From Puniceicoccaceae bacterium (lineage in GTDB: Bacteria > Verrucomicrobiota > Verrucomicrobiia > Opitutales > Coraliomargaritaceae), in contig PXBU01000102.1 in assembly GCA_003566795.1 (NCBI GenBank), forward strand, positions 1 through 38,247: DNA of 38,247 bases, given 5' to 3'. This document shows, piece by piece, positions 24,478-32,903 of the stretch. Below the pieces are notes generated by a model. The model ran no database searches and had not been told where the DNA came from. It saw only the letters and a program-made list of their open reading frames with translations. Position 1 is the first letter of the stretch, and every line of letters starts with the position of its first letter. The position numbers and the translations under genes were made by a program.

Positions 24478-24507
24478 CCGCTTGATCAGTCAAGTAACCT
24501 TTCAAAC

Positions 24508-24537
24508 AAAAGCCCGCTCCTCCGAGCGGGCTTTTTT
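24508..24537 (+). terminator. intrinsic terminator after rpoC
   Basis: AAAAGCCCGCTC (24508-24519) pairs with GAGCGGGCTTTT (24524-24535) over loop CTCC, and the T-run continues to 24537. This is a textbook rho-independent terminator, 31 bases after the rpoC stop. It closes the secE-to-rpoC unit. Confidence 0.93.
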
Positions 24538-24615
24538 GCGGGCCGTGATGCTCGAGAATGGAAGTGAGAGTCACTGCTGTCCAAAAGTAAACGGACTTTT
24601 GTGAATAGAGGTGTG

Positions 24616-24767
24616 ATGACGCATTTACTCGACACCTCGGTCTATTCGCAGCGTTTGACATGCTGATCGGTGCCACCGCTCTCGCGAACAATCTCAAGCT
24701 CGCTACGCTCAACATCAGGAACTTTGCCAAAATCCCCGGGCTCGGGGTGGAGGATCGGACTCAATAG
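24616..24767 (+). pseudogene. vapC-like PIN-domain toxin remnant with internal deletion
   Basis: From ATG 24616 the frame encodes MTHLLDTSVYSQR, the start of a PIN-domain VapC toxin with its first catalytic Asp. From 24654, in a different frame, the sequence encodes FDMLIGATALANNLKLATLN and onward through IRNFAKIPGLGVEDRTQ to TAG 24765. This is the conserved C-terminal end of the same family (D...ATAL....L.TLN...F). About 80 central residues (with the other acidic active-site positions) are missing, and the two ends abut in different frames, so it cannot be functional. No vapB antitoxin frame could be recognised upstream. The rest of the 420-bp rpoC-OPT gap holds the terminator and a CGGCATG/CATGCCG repeat (24780-24786, 24803-24809); no other gene is seen there. 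Confidence 0.75.
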
Positions 24768-24898
24768 CCTTGGACCTCTCGGCATGTGTCATTCTGGGCT
24801 TGCATGCCGTGGGTAAAATTGAAGGGTTTTGCTTTTCGCGCTCGTCAATGAGCTATTGGAAACTGTTCAGCCACAATTAAACCAGCCTGCGCGCCATC

Positions 24899-26710
24899 AT
24901 GGATTCCGAAGACACCGCACCGATCTCAACCAATCAATCCAGGGCACAGCTCACGTTGCGTGCCGTGCTTACTGGCATGGCTTTTGGGAGTATTCTCTCG
25001 CTGTGTAATCTATACGTCGGTCTCAAGATTGGGTGGGGGATTGGGATGTCGCTCACCGCGGCATTGCTCGCCTTCGGAACCTGGCAAATCCTGCAAAAGA
25101 CCGGACGCTGCCAGGGACTCTCGATCCTCGAAACGAACATCAGCCAAACCGCCGCCTCTGCCGCCGCCTCCATTTCGGGTGCCGGCCTCATTGCTGCTAT
25201 TCCGGCCCTGACGATTTTGACCGGGCAAACGATGTCCTGGGGCACGCTCGTGCTTTGGACCTCCTCTGTTTGCGCGGTGGGTGTCGTCGTCTCGATTGGC
25301 CTGCGTAAGCAATTGATCGAGGTGGACAAATTACCCTTCCCGAGTGGTTTTGCTACCGGTAAGACCTTGCAGGAGCTTTACAATCACGGGAGCGATGCGG
25401 CGGTAAGGCTGCAACTACTGGGAGGCATGGCACTCATTTCCGCCAGTGTTAAGTTTGCCGAGCACTTTGATTATCTCAAGCGGATCGCGGTTCCCGGTTG
25501 GATCAGTGCCCGCCCGGGGGGTGGGCTGGAAAAGGCCGGTGTGGCAGGTTACGCCCCGGCTAATCTTGGTATATCGATTGAGCCGACTTTAATGATGTAT
25601 GGCGTAGGTGCCATCGTCGGCCCACGGGGGGGTTTATCTGTGCTACTCGGTGCCGTTTGCTCATGGGCCGTGTTGGCTCCGATTGTCTTCGAGGCTGGCT
25701 GGGCGGTGCCGGGTGCTCCGGGCCAATCGTGGTTCAATAATGGTCTGAGCTGGCTGCTCTGGCCCGGGGTCGCGATTATGGTCTCCTCCGCCCTGACCTC
25801 ATTTGCCTTCTCCTGGAAGTCGATCATAAAGGCTTTCAAGCCACTGAGTAAGGAGGAGGCCGCTGCGGTGCCCCCGGGCTCCGAAGTCATTCCGAAAAAA
25901 TGGTTTATCGCCGCCTTGGTTGCGGTCACTGCTCTGTCGGTGATCCTGCAAACGGTTCTCTTCGGAATCACGCCGATGTTGGCCATCTTCGGCGTGCTGC
26001 TGACTTTCATGCTCGCGCTGGTGGCGGCGCGGGTCGCCGGCGAGGTCAACGTCACTCCTGTCACTGCGATGGGTAAGGTCACTCAGTTGACCTTTGCCAT
26101 AATTGCACCGGCCAATCCGGCCTCGAATCTGATGGTGGCCAACGTGACCGGGGGTGCGGCCGGACTTTGCGCGGATATGATGCATGACCTCAAAGCGGGC
26201 AAAATACTCGGCGCTGATCCGCGTCCGCAATATATTGCCCAGTTCTGCGGCGTGTTGGCGGGGGCGTTGGTGGGTTGCGCGGGCTATCTGATTCTCATTC
26301 CGGATCCGGCTAATCAGCTCTTCACCGAGCAATGGCCTGCGCCCAGCGTTACTGCCTGGATGTCGGTTGCCCAGCTGTTTATGGATGGCCTCGATGCCTT
26401 GCCCACCGGTGCCGTCGAAGCCATGACTATCGGTGCTTGCCTGGGTATCTTGCTGGCGGTGGCTGAACGCATCCTGCCAGGTAAGGCCCGCAATTGGGTG
26501 CCGAGTGGGCCGAGCATGGGCCTGGCCTTCCTGATCTCACCAGCTATCTCCTTCGCGCTTTTCCTCGGCTCGATGGCCGCGCTGCTTATTGGTAAAATCA
26601 CCCCAAATTGGAGCACGAAATTTATGATTATAGCGGCCTCTGGCATCATCGCGGGAGAAAGTCTCTCGGGGATATTCCTCGCGCTAATTGCCGTCCTTTC
26701 AGGTGGCTGA
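24899..26710 (+). CDS. OPT-family oligopeptide or metal-chelate transporter
   Basis: A 603-residue polytopic inner-membrane protein. It has the OPT family start (RAVLTGMAFGSILSLCNLYVGLKIGW, about residues 22-47), where NxYxGLKxG is characteristic. LPFPSGFATGKTLQELY (about 144-160) and AGEVNVTPVTAMGKVTQL (about 382-399) are other family signatures. About 14 membrane segments are expected from the hydrophobicity. Known OPT proteins import oligopeptides, or iron-siderophore and other chelates, driven by the proton gradient. The substrate here is unknown. ATG 24899 is used. A NupG-like transporter follows after 34 bases, suggesting one transcript. Confidence 0.88.
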   Translation: MDSEDTAPISTNQSRAQLTLRAVLTGMAFGSILSLCNLYVGLKIGWGIGMSLTAALLAFGTWQILQKTGRCQGLSILETNISQTAASAAASISGAGLIAAIPALTILTGQTMSWGTLVLWTSSVCAVGVVVSIGLRKQLIEVDKLPFPSGFATGKTLQELYNHGSDAAVRLQLLGGMALISASVKFAEHFDYLKRIAVPGWISARPGGGLEKAGVAGYAPANLGISIEPTLMMYGVGAIVGPRGGLSVLLGAVCSWAVLAPIVFEAGWAVPGAPGQSWFNNGLSWLLWPGVAIMVSSALTSFAFSWKSIIKAFKPLSKEEAAAVPPGSEVIPKKWFIAALVAVTALSVILQTVLFGITPMLAIFGVLLTFMLALVAARVAGEVNVTPVTAMGKVTQLTFAIIAPANPASNLMVANVTGGAAGLCADMMHDLKAGKILGADPRPQYIAQFCGVLAGALVGCAGYLILIPDPANQLFTEQWPAPSVTAWMSVAQLFMDGLDALPTGAVEAMTIGACLGILLAVAERILPGKARNWVPSGPSMGLAFLISPAISFALFLGSMAALLIGKITPNWSTKFMIIAASGIIAGESLSGIFLALIAVLSGG

Positions 26711-26744
26711 GCCGTTTAAGTTTATTCAAACCCCATTAAATAAA

Positions 26745-28220
26745 ATGCCCATTAATACCAGGCTCTTACTCTCGACCATGATGTTCCTCCAGTTTTTTAT
26801 CTGGGGGGCATGGTATGTCACGGCACCCAACTATCTGGGGACGATCGGCTTCACCGGCACTGATTTTGGCTGGACTTACTCGGTGGGTCCGATCGCCGGC
26901 ATGCTGACACCGTTTTTTGTCGGCATGGTGGCCGACCGGTTTTTTTCGGCCCAGCGAGTGTTGGGAGTGATGCACATCACCGGTGGGCTCCTGATGTATG
27001 TCGCGACCTTTCTGATGAACTCAGGGGCGACTCCGGCAGCGATCAACTGGATCTTTTTCGGCTACATGCTGGCTTACTTCCCGACCATCGCCTTAGCCAA
27101 TACCATCGCCATGCGTAATATGGAGGATTCCGAGAAAGAGTTTCCGGCGATCCGGGTGCTTGGGACGATCGGCTGGATCACCGCCGGGGTGGTCCTGTCC
27201 TACCTCGGATGGGGCACTCAGATTAATATGTTCTATCTGGTAGCCGCGTCGTCGATCCTGTTGGGTGTCTATAGTTTCTTTTTGCCCGATACGCCCCCCA
27301 GCCCCCAGAAGAGTGTCTCTGTTCGCGAGGTGTTGGGCCTGGATGCTCTGGTGCTGCTGAAAAACCGCTCCTATCTGGTCTTTCTGATCAGCTCGCTGCT
27401 GATCTGTATCCCGCTGGCGTTTTACTATCAGATTGCTAGCCGGGTGGTGGAAATGTCGAGCTTTGAGAGCTTCGGCTTTATTCAGTCGATCAAAGATCTG
27501 CTCAAAATGGGGGATGTTATCGGGGCGACCATGTCGCTCGGCCAGGTGTCGGAAATTGTCTTTATGCTGGTCATGCCTTTCTTTTTCAAGCGGCTCGGGG
27601 TCAAATGGATGCTGACGATCGGGATGCTGGCATGGGTGGCACGCTATGCGCTCTTTGCCTTGGGTGCACCGGATCAGGTGCGCTGGATGATCCTGGTCGG
27701 CATTGTGCTACACGGGATCTGCTATGACTTCTTCTTTGTGACCGGCCAAATTTACACCGACCGCGTCGCACCCAAGCGAATCCGGGGGCAGGCGCAGGGC
27801 TTGCTGGTTCTATTCACATTGGGGATCGGCATGTTCATCGGTGCCCAGATCGCCGGACGGGTCGAAGCCATGCACACGCCGCCGGCCTCAGTGCATATTT
27901 CTGAAGTGTTCCCGGAAAAAGGAGCGGAAATCCAAGCGCTGGAAGCCACTCTGGCGAACGCTAGTGATGATGCCCGTCGGGCGGCGCGTGATGAGTTGTC
28001 GGGGGCGCTGGCTTCACTGCGTGCATCGGTCAGCGAAGAGGAGCGGCATGCGCTCCGCCAGGCGGAGCTCAAAGCGATCGATTGGCGACCGCTCTGGGCC
28101 ACGCCTGCGATCTTTGCCGCAGTCGTCATGTTGATCTTTATGTTCCTGTTTAAGGATAATCGCCGGGAGGAGCCGAGCGCGCAGGAACTCGTCCCTGACG
28201 AGCCCAACCCAGTGCCTTAA
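26745..28220 (+). CDS. NupG-like MFS transporter (nucleoside/H+ symporter family)
   Basis: A 491-residue, 12-helix major facilitator protein. It begins at the family start (RLLLSTMMFLQFFIWGAWYVT), has GMVADRFFSAQRVLG after helix 2, and the NTIAMRNMEDSEKEFPAIRVLGTIGWI loop. These match the nucleoside:proton symporter family (NupG/XapB), which in this phylum is often encoded beside Gfo/Idh genes and may carry other small substrates. An unusual charged, alanine-rich helical insert of about 65 residues (about 375-440) lies before the last two helices (DWRPLWATPAIFAAVVMLIF). ATG 26745 was chosen. The 19-codon longer start at 26688 would overlap the OPT gene and adds no family sequence. Confidence 0.85.
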   Translation: MPINTRLLLSTMMFLQFFIWGAWYVTAPNYLGTIGFTGTDFGWTYSVGPIAGMLTPFFVGMVADRFFSAQRVLGVMHITGGLLMYVATFLMNSGATPAAINWIFFGYMLAYFPTIALANTIAMRNMEDSEKEFPAIRVLGTIGWITAGVVLSYLGWGTQINMFYLVAASSILLGVYSFFLPDTPPSPQKSVSVREVLGLDALVLLKNRSYLVFLISSLLICIPLAFYYQIASRVVEMSSFESFGFIQSIKDLLKMGDVIGATMSLGQVSEIVFMLVMPFFFKRLGVKWMLTIGMLAWVARYALFALGAPDQVRWMILVGIVLHGICYDFFFVTGQIYTDRVAPKRIRGQAQGLLVLFTLGIGMFIGAQIAGRVEAMHTPPASVHISEVFPEKGAEIQALEATLANASDDARRAARDELSGALASLRASVSEEERHALRQAELKAIDWRPLWATPAIFAAVVMLIFMFLFKDNRREEPSAQELVPDEPNPVP

Positions 28221-28270
28221 GTTCGGGCGTAAGGGGAGTCGCATCACGTAAGTTTTTAACAAAAGATCAC

Positions 28271-28350
28271 TTAGCGACTGGCTTTACGCCAGGATCGAGC
28301 CTTCGTGCATAGAGTGCCCGTTCTGATCGAGGGATAAACCCTCTCGCTAC
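28271..28350. repeat. inverted pair of REP-like palindromes (BIME 2)
   Basis: The left unit on the plus strand is TTAGCGA, stem CTGGC/GCCAG (28278-28282, 28288-28292), then GATCGA. The right unit on the minus strand is GTAGCGA, stem GAGGG/CCCTC (28329-28333, 28339-28343), then GATCAG. Foot, loop (TTTA-rich in both) and GATC tail are shared while the stem bases differ between units, as expected for covarying REP hairpins. It lies between the transporter and the first oxidoreductase. Confidence 0.7.
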
Positions 28351-28434
28351 GAGGGCTGAAAGAATATCTGACCCATTACCAAGGAACTTAACAGCATAAT
28401 CGCAATCTCAGAATTTCTAGTTGTGTTTCGAGCT

Positions 28435-29715
28435 ATGAAGCAAAAAACCACCATTTCACGCCGTGAGGCACTCAAAGGTCTGGGACTGCTGGCGACGATC
28501 CAGATCGTCCCACGCCACGTGCTGGGTGGTGCTGGGTATACGCCTCCCAGTGAGGTGCTGACCAAGGGGATCATCGGATGCGGGAACATCTCCGCCCAGC
28601 ATCTTAATATGCCGGGGAAGTTACTCGCCCTCTGTGATGTCGATACGAAACATCTCGCGCGGCGCAAAGCGCAGGCCGTGGAAATGGGTGCGGCTGATGT
28701 GGCCGGTTACCACGACTATCGCGAGCTGATCGCCCGCGACGACATCGATATCGTGCACATCGCCACGCCGCCGCACTGGCATGCGCTGATGGCCATCGAT
28801 GCGGCAAAAGCGGGCAAAGACATTGTCTGCGAAAAGCCCATGAGCCGGACCATCGGTGAAGGTGTCGCTATGATGAACGCAGTGCAGCAAGCAGAGCGCA
28901 TTTTCCGGCTCAATACCTGGTTCCGTTTCCGAGGCGGGTTTTATGGCATGGGAATGCCGGTGGCTCCTATCAAGCAAGCCGTGCAGGCAGGCTTGTTCGG
29001 TTGGCCGCTGACCATCACGGTGGGCGCAGGCACTGGATTTAACTGGAAACTGGATATGTGGACGGGCCGGACTGATCTGACCCCGCAGCCAGTGCCGGAG
29101 CACTTTGACTATGATTTTTGGCTCGGGCCTGCGCCGAAGAAGCCTTATCATCCCCATCGGACGCACGACACCTTCCGGGGTTATTGGGATTATGATGGCG
29201 GCGGCTTGGGTGATATGGGGCAGCACTACCTGGACCCGGTTCAATTCATTCTGGGGAAGGATAACGAAGCCCCCATCAGTGTCGAAATCGATGCCGACCC
29301 GCAGCACGAGGATGCGATCGGGCTGTGGCGGCGAATTATTTATACCTATGCGGATGGTTGCCGGGTGGTGCTCGATGGTGAGGGGAAGGATACGAAGACT
29401 AAATATATTCAGGGGCCCAAGGGCTGGATGGGCAGACGCTTTGAGTCGAATATTCCGGACCTACGCCAAAAGGTCGCCCAGTTGCCGCCGCTCGAACCCG
29501 TCGTGACGGACTTCCACGAGGCTGTGCGAACACGCAAGCAATTTGCCCTCAATGAGGAAAACGGTTTCTGGTCCACGACAATGATTAATATGGGCATTAC
29601 CGCCCACCGGCTGAATAAAAACCTCAACTTTGACAGCAAGACGCTCACCTTTGATGATGACGAAGCTAATCAACTCGTGCATCAGCCGATGCGTGGACCC
29701 TGGCGCCTTGGGTAA
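28435..29715 (+). CDS. Tat-exported Gfo/Idh/MocA-family oxidoreductase
   Basis: A 426-residue predicted NAD(P)-dependent sugar oxidoreductase. A twin-arginine signal is visible at the N-terminus (ISRREALKGLGLLATI, about residues 6-21), so the folded protein with its cofactor is probably exported to the periplasm. The Rossmann motif is IIGCGNIS (about 46-53), the EKP motif is in CEKPMS, and the active-site region includes GGGLGDMGQHYLDPVQF with the conserved histidine. ATG 28435 was chosen so that the Tat motif is near the start; a GTG at 28423 is also in frame. Family members oxidise or epimerise sugars, inositols and related polyols. The substrate is not predictable. Confidence 0.88.
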   Translation: MKQKTTISRREALKGLGLLATIQIVPRHVLGGAGYTPPSEVLTKGIIGCGNISAQHLNMPGKLLALCDVDTKHLARRKAQAVEMGAADVAGYHDYRELIARDDIDIVHIATPPHWHALMAIDAAKAGKDIVCEKPMSRTIGEGVAMMNAVQQAERIFRLNTWFRFRGGFYGMGMPVAPIKQAVQAGLFGWPLTITVGAGTGFNWKLDMWTGRTDLTPQPVPEHFDYDFWLGPAPKKPYHPHRTHDTFRGYWDYDGGGLGDMGQHYLDPVQFILGKDNEAPISVEIDADPQHEDAIGLWRRIIYTYADGCRVVLDGEGKDTKTKYIQGPKGWMGRRFESNIPDLRQKVAQLPPLEPVVTDFHEAVRTRKQFALNEENGFWSTTMINMGITAHRLNKNLNFDSKTLTFDDDEANQLVHQPMRGPWRLG

Positions 29716-29727
29716 TAGGCTTTTTCT

Positions 29728-29807
29728 TGTAGCGGATCGGCGATAGCCGTTGCGTGCGATAGGCCGCTTGATCCACGAGTCGGAATAATTGTCGTCATTC
29801 CGCTACA
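29728..29807. repeat. inverted pair of REP-like palindromes (BIME 3)
   Basis: The element is bounded by TGTAGCGGA (29728-29736) and its exact reverse complement TCCGCTACA (29799-29807). The left unit continues with stem CGGC/GCCG (29738-29741, 29746-29749) over GATA; the right unit is more degenerate. It fills most of the gap between the first and second oxidoreductase genes. Confidence 0.7.
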
Positions 29808-29832
29808 AACTAAACATTAAAATAAGTTTCCT

Positions 29833-30909
29833 ATGAACAAAAAATTAAGAGTATTGTGCCTCGGAGCCGGACACATGGGCCGCTCCCATGCCCTGGCCTA
29901 TCATCGGATTCCGGACTTCGAGATTGTGGGGATCGTCACCCGTTCGCCCGAATCACGCGGTGCGCTCAATCAAGAACTGGGCGGTGGCTATGCCGAGTTT
30001 GGAGATTATTACGAAGCCTTGACAGCGACTCAGCCGGACGTGGTGGCGATTTCAACCTATCCGGACACGCACAAAGACTACGCCTTGGCGGCCTTGGCGG
30101 CCGGTGCGCATGTCTTTATTGAGAAGCCACTGGCGGAGACCGTTGCGGGTGCCGAGGAGGTGGTCGCTGCGGCCAAGGCGGCCGACCGGAAGTTGGTGAT
30201 CGGCTACATCCTGCGTCACCATCCCAGCTGGGTGAAATTTACCGAGGTGGCTCAAACACTGGGCAAGCCGCTGGTGATGCGGATGAACCTGAACCAGCAG
30301 TCCTCCGGCAAGAATTGGGAGACGCATAAGAACCTGATGGCTTCGATCCCCCCGGTGGTCGATTGCGGGGTGCACTATGTCGATGTCATGTGCCAAATGA
30401 CGCGCTCGAAGCCGGTGCGCGTTTCGGGCTTGCGGGCCCGACTCTCGGACGAGTTGCCGGCGGGCATGGTCAACTACGGCCACCTGCAGGTCACCTTTGA
30501 GGATGGCTCGGTCGGCTGGTATGAGGCCGGCTGGGGGCCGATGATGAGCGAGACAGCCTTCTTTGTCAAAGACGTGGTCGGTCCGAAAGGCTCGGTCACG
30601 ATCTCCGCCCGGTCTGCGGGAGGTGAGGGCGCCTCGTCCGAAGTGGATGCCCATACCAAGACCGAGGCACTGCGCCTGCACCACAGCACGCTCGATGCCG
30701 AGGGGAAGTTCGCCAAGTCCGATGACTGGATCGACATGGAAGACGAGCCGGACCACGATGAGCTCTGCAAGCGCGAGCAGGAATACTTGCTGCGAGCGAT
30801 CCGCGAGAATCTTGACCTGAGCGACCACATGGAAGATGCCCTTAACTCCATGCGCATTGTGGCAGCGGCGGATGAATCATCCCAGACCGGTCAGACCGTG
30901 CAGCTTTAG
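29833..30909 (+). CDS. Gfo/Idh/MocA-family oxidoreductase (cytoplasmic)
   Basis: A 358-residue member without a signal peptide. The Rossmann motif LCLGAGHMGRSHA is near residues 8-20. The EKP motif with catalytic lysine is in IEKPLAET (about 99-106), and VVDCGVHYVDVM contains the conserved active-site histidine. Typical length, so it is presumably active with NAD(P). It probably acts inside the cell on the product imported by the adjacent transporters. It is separated from the next oxidoreductase by a 54-base gap containing a nested hairpin. Confidence 0.88.
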   Translation: MNKKLRVLCLGAGHMGRSHALAYHRIPDFEIVGIVTRSPESRGALNQELGGGYAEFGDYYEALTATQPDVVAISTYPDTHKDYALAALAAGAHVFIEKPLAETVAGAEEVVAAAKAADRKLVIGYILRHHPSWVKFTEVAQTLGKPLVMRMNLNQQSSGKNWETHKNLMASIPPVVDCGVHYVDVMCQMTRSKPVRVSGLRARLSDELPAGMVNYGHLQVTFEDGSVGWYEAGWGPMMSETAFFVKDVVGPKGSVTISARSAGGEGASSEVDAHTKTEALRLHHSTLDAEGKFAKSDDWIDMEDEPDHDELCKREQEYLLRAIRENLDLSDHMEDALNSMRIVAAADESSQTGQTVQL

Positions 30910-30945
30910 GAAGCTGCAATTCGTTATTGCTGACTGGTCTGACCG
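30888..30945 (+). promoter_or_regulatory. nested hairpins across an oxidoreductase stop codon
   Basis: CGGTCAGACC (30888-30897) is complementary to GGTCTGACCG (30936-30945), a perfect 10-bp outer stem. Inside it, GCAGCTT (30900-30906) pairs with AAGCTGC (30911-30917), placing the stop codon of the upstream gene in the small loop region. No T-run follows, so mRNA processing, stability or a weak attenuator are more likely than classical termination. Confidence 0.5.
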
Positions 30946-30963
30946 TGTACAAAAGAATATCAC

Positions 30964-32229
30964 ATGACTAAACCATTGCGTATTGCCATCCTGGGCTGTG
31001 GATCCCGGGGCCGAACTTACGGGCGGATCGCCGCCACTATGCCCGACCGCTATGAGCTGGTGGCGGTGGCAGACCGCGATGCGGCTAAGACGGCGACGCT
31101 TGCTGAATTGAGAGATCCCGGTGTTATTCAGCAATTCGACTCGGATGCGTCGCTATTCGCCGCCGGTAAGCTCGCCGATGTTTTGATGATTTGCACCCAG
31201 GATGCCGACCACTACGGTAACGCCATGGACGCGATGGACCTCGGCTACGACCTGCTACTGGAAAAGCCGGCTGCCGAGACGCTGGAACGCTGTGAGGCGC
31301 TCGACCAAAAAGCCCGCGAGAAGGGTTGCCGCATCCTCCCCTGCTTTGTGCTGCGCTACACCCCTTTTTACCAGGCGGTTCGGCAATTCATCGATAGCGG
31401 GCGTTTGGGACGTATTATCACCATCCGGGCCACCGAGGGGGTGGAGGCCTTCCATCAGGCCCACTCCTACGTGCGCGGCCACTGGGCGAAGTCGGAAAAT
31501 TCCTCACCGATGATTGTTGCCAAGTGCTCGCACGATACGGATCTCATGTGCTGGTTCGCTGATTCCACACCGAAAGCCATCACCAGCCACGGTCGGCTCG
31601 ATTGGTTTAAAAAGGAGAATGCCCCCGAAGGCGCCCCCCTGCGTTGCACCGATGGCTGCCCAGTGGCGGATGATTGCATCTTCGATGCCCATCGCTACCT
31701 CAATGAGAAACGCAACTTCCTGCGGATGGTCATGCCGGGAGCAGAGGGTGAGACGGGCGCCTACGAACTGCCCGAGGAGCCGATCCTTGAATTTCTCAAG
31801 ACTTCTCCTTGGGGCCGCTGTGTCTATCATTGCGACAATGATGTGGTCGATCACCAAGTGCTGGCCTGTGAAATGGAAAATGGTGTGACCGCTACGCTGA
31901 CGATGACCGCCTTTGATTGCGATCGCACCATCGAGATTCATGGCACGCGTGGTTCCCTCAGAGGCGGCGAGCCTTATCAACGTGGCGGAGCCCATGAGCT
32001 GTGGTTCTATGATCACCGCGACGGTAAGGTAGAGGCGATCCCGGTGGATCAGACCAAAGGCGAAGGCTACGCCAGCCACGGCGGTGGCGACTTCGGTATT
32101 GTGGATGCTCTCGACCGCTTATTTGCCGGCCCGCATGCCTTGTCGCCCGGACTCGATGGCCTCGCCGGTCACCGGCTCGCCTATCAGGCGGAAGCATCAC
32201 GTCTCGCTCATGGTCTGCCTAAAAGCTGA
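30964..32229 (+). CDS. Gfo/Idh/MocA-family oxidoreductase with a cysteine-rich insert
   Basis: A 421-residue protein without signal peptide. The Rossmann motif is ILGCGSRGRTYG (about 9-20), the EKP motif LEKPAAET (99-106), and the active-site segment KCSHDTDLMCWF (187-198) holds the conserved His. After it comes a cysteine motif, CTDGCPVADDC (C228, C232, C238), which recurs in one Gfo/Idh subfamily and may bind a metal; this is inferred. The protein is longer than typical 330-360-residue members because of this region. It probably shares a transcript with the preceding oxidoreductase and the cupin. Confidence 0.87.
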   Translation: MTKPLRIAILGCGSRGRTYGRIAATMPDRYELVAVADRDAAKTATLAELRDPGVIQQFDSDASLFAAGKLADVLMICTQDADHYGNAMDAMDLGYDLLLEKPAAETLERCEALDQKAREKGCRILPCFVLRYTPFYQAVRQFIDSGRLGRIITIRATEGVEAFHQAHSYVRGHWAKSENSSPMIVAKCSHDTDLMCWFADSTPKAITSHGRLDWFKKENAPEGAPLRCTDGCPVADDCIFDAHRYLNEKRNFLRMVMPGAEGETGAYELPEEPILEFLKTSPWGRCVYHCDNDVVDHQVLACEMENGVTATLTMTAFDCDRTIEIHGTRGSLRGGEPYQRGGAHELWFYDHRDGKVEAIPVDQTKGEGYASHGGGDFGIVDALDRLFAGPHALSPGLDGLAGHRLAYQAEASRLAHGLPKS

Positions 32230-32292
32230 TTTTCTTGGGTTGATGGCAGCAGAGGTCCTCTGAGTCGTCTCCCGTAACACGAAACAAGTCGC

Positions 32293-32886
32293 ATGGACAA
32301 AGAACCCAAAGGCAGAAGCCTCCAACTCTCCGACCAGGAGCGGGCGGCGCTATCCGACAAAATGCACGCGCAAATACTGGAGTCTCGGCGAGTGGGCTTC
32401 TCTCTGCGCGGGAGCGACGAAATCATCTCCCAATGCCTTGTGGCTGAAATGCCCGGCACGCCCGCGGGTGAAGTCAGCTGCTGCGGGGCCAAGGATTTTC
32501 TGATCGATGAGATTCGCGAGTTTACCGACGCCGAGGGGAATCCGTCGCAGGTCCGCTGCGCCTCTTCAGCTATTCTGGAGATGACGGATGCGCCGATACA
32601 TCTCCATGCCGCTACCCTGGAATACTATATCATCCTCTCCGGCAGCGGAAAGATGGTGCTCGGGTGTGGTGCCTCGGAGCGGATCGTCCCAGTGAAAGAG
32701 GGTAGTGTTGTCTTGTTGCCGCCGGGCCAGCCTCACGGAATCGCCTCCGACGATGCGGAAGTGCCCATCAAGGCTTTGCTCATCTTTAGCCCGGGTCTGG
32801 CCCCGGTCAGCCTGCCAGAATTCCGCGACGAGGAAATCATCCACCCCCGCACCTCGGAGCGGTTGCGCGTGCTGGAAGCGATGTGA
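32293..32886 (+). CDS. cupin-domain protein
   Basis: A 197-residue protein with one cupin barrel in its C-terminal half. IHLHAATLEYYIILSGSGKMVLG (about residues 97-119) gives the first motif with two histidines and a glutamate (H-x-H...E). VKEGSVVLLPPGQPHGI (about 133-149) gives the second with its histidine, so a metal site is plausible. Single-domain cupins act as sugar isomerases, epimerases or sensors. The gene follows the third oxidoreductase by 63 bases, which suggests a role in the same pathway. The N-terminal half (1-80) is not recognised. Its stop lies 17 bases from the stop of the convergent helicase gene. Confidence 0.8.
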   Translation: MDKEPKGRSLQLSDQERAALSDKMHAQILESRRVGFSLRGSDEIISQCLVAEMPGTPAGEVSCCGAKDFLIDEIREFTDAEGNPSQVRCASSAILEMTDAPIHLHAATLEYYIILSGSGKMVLGCGASERIVPVKEGSVVLLPPGQPHGIASDDAEVPIKALLIFSPGLAPVSLPEFRDEEIIHPRTSERLRVLEAM

Positions 32887-32903
32887 AGCTATTTGACTGC
32901 CTT

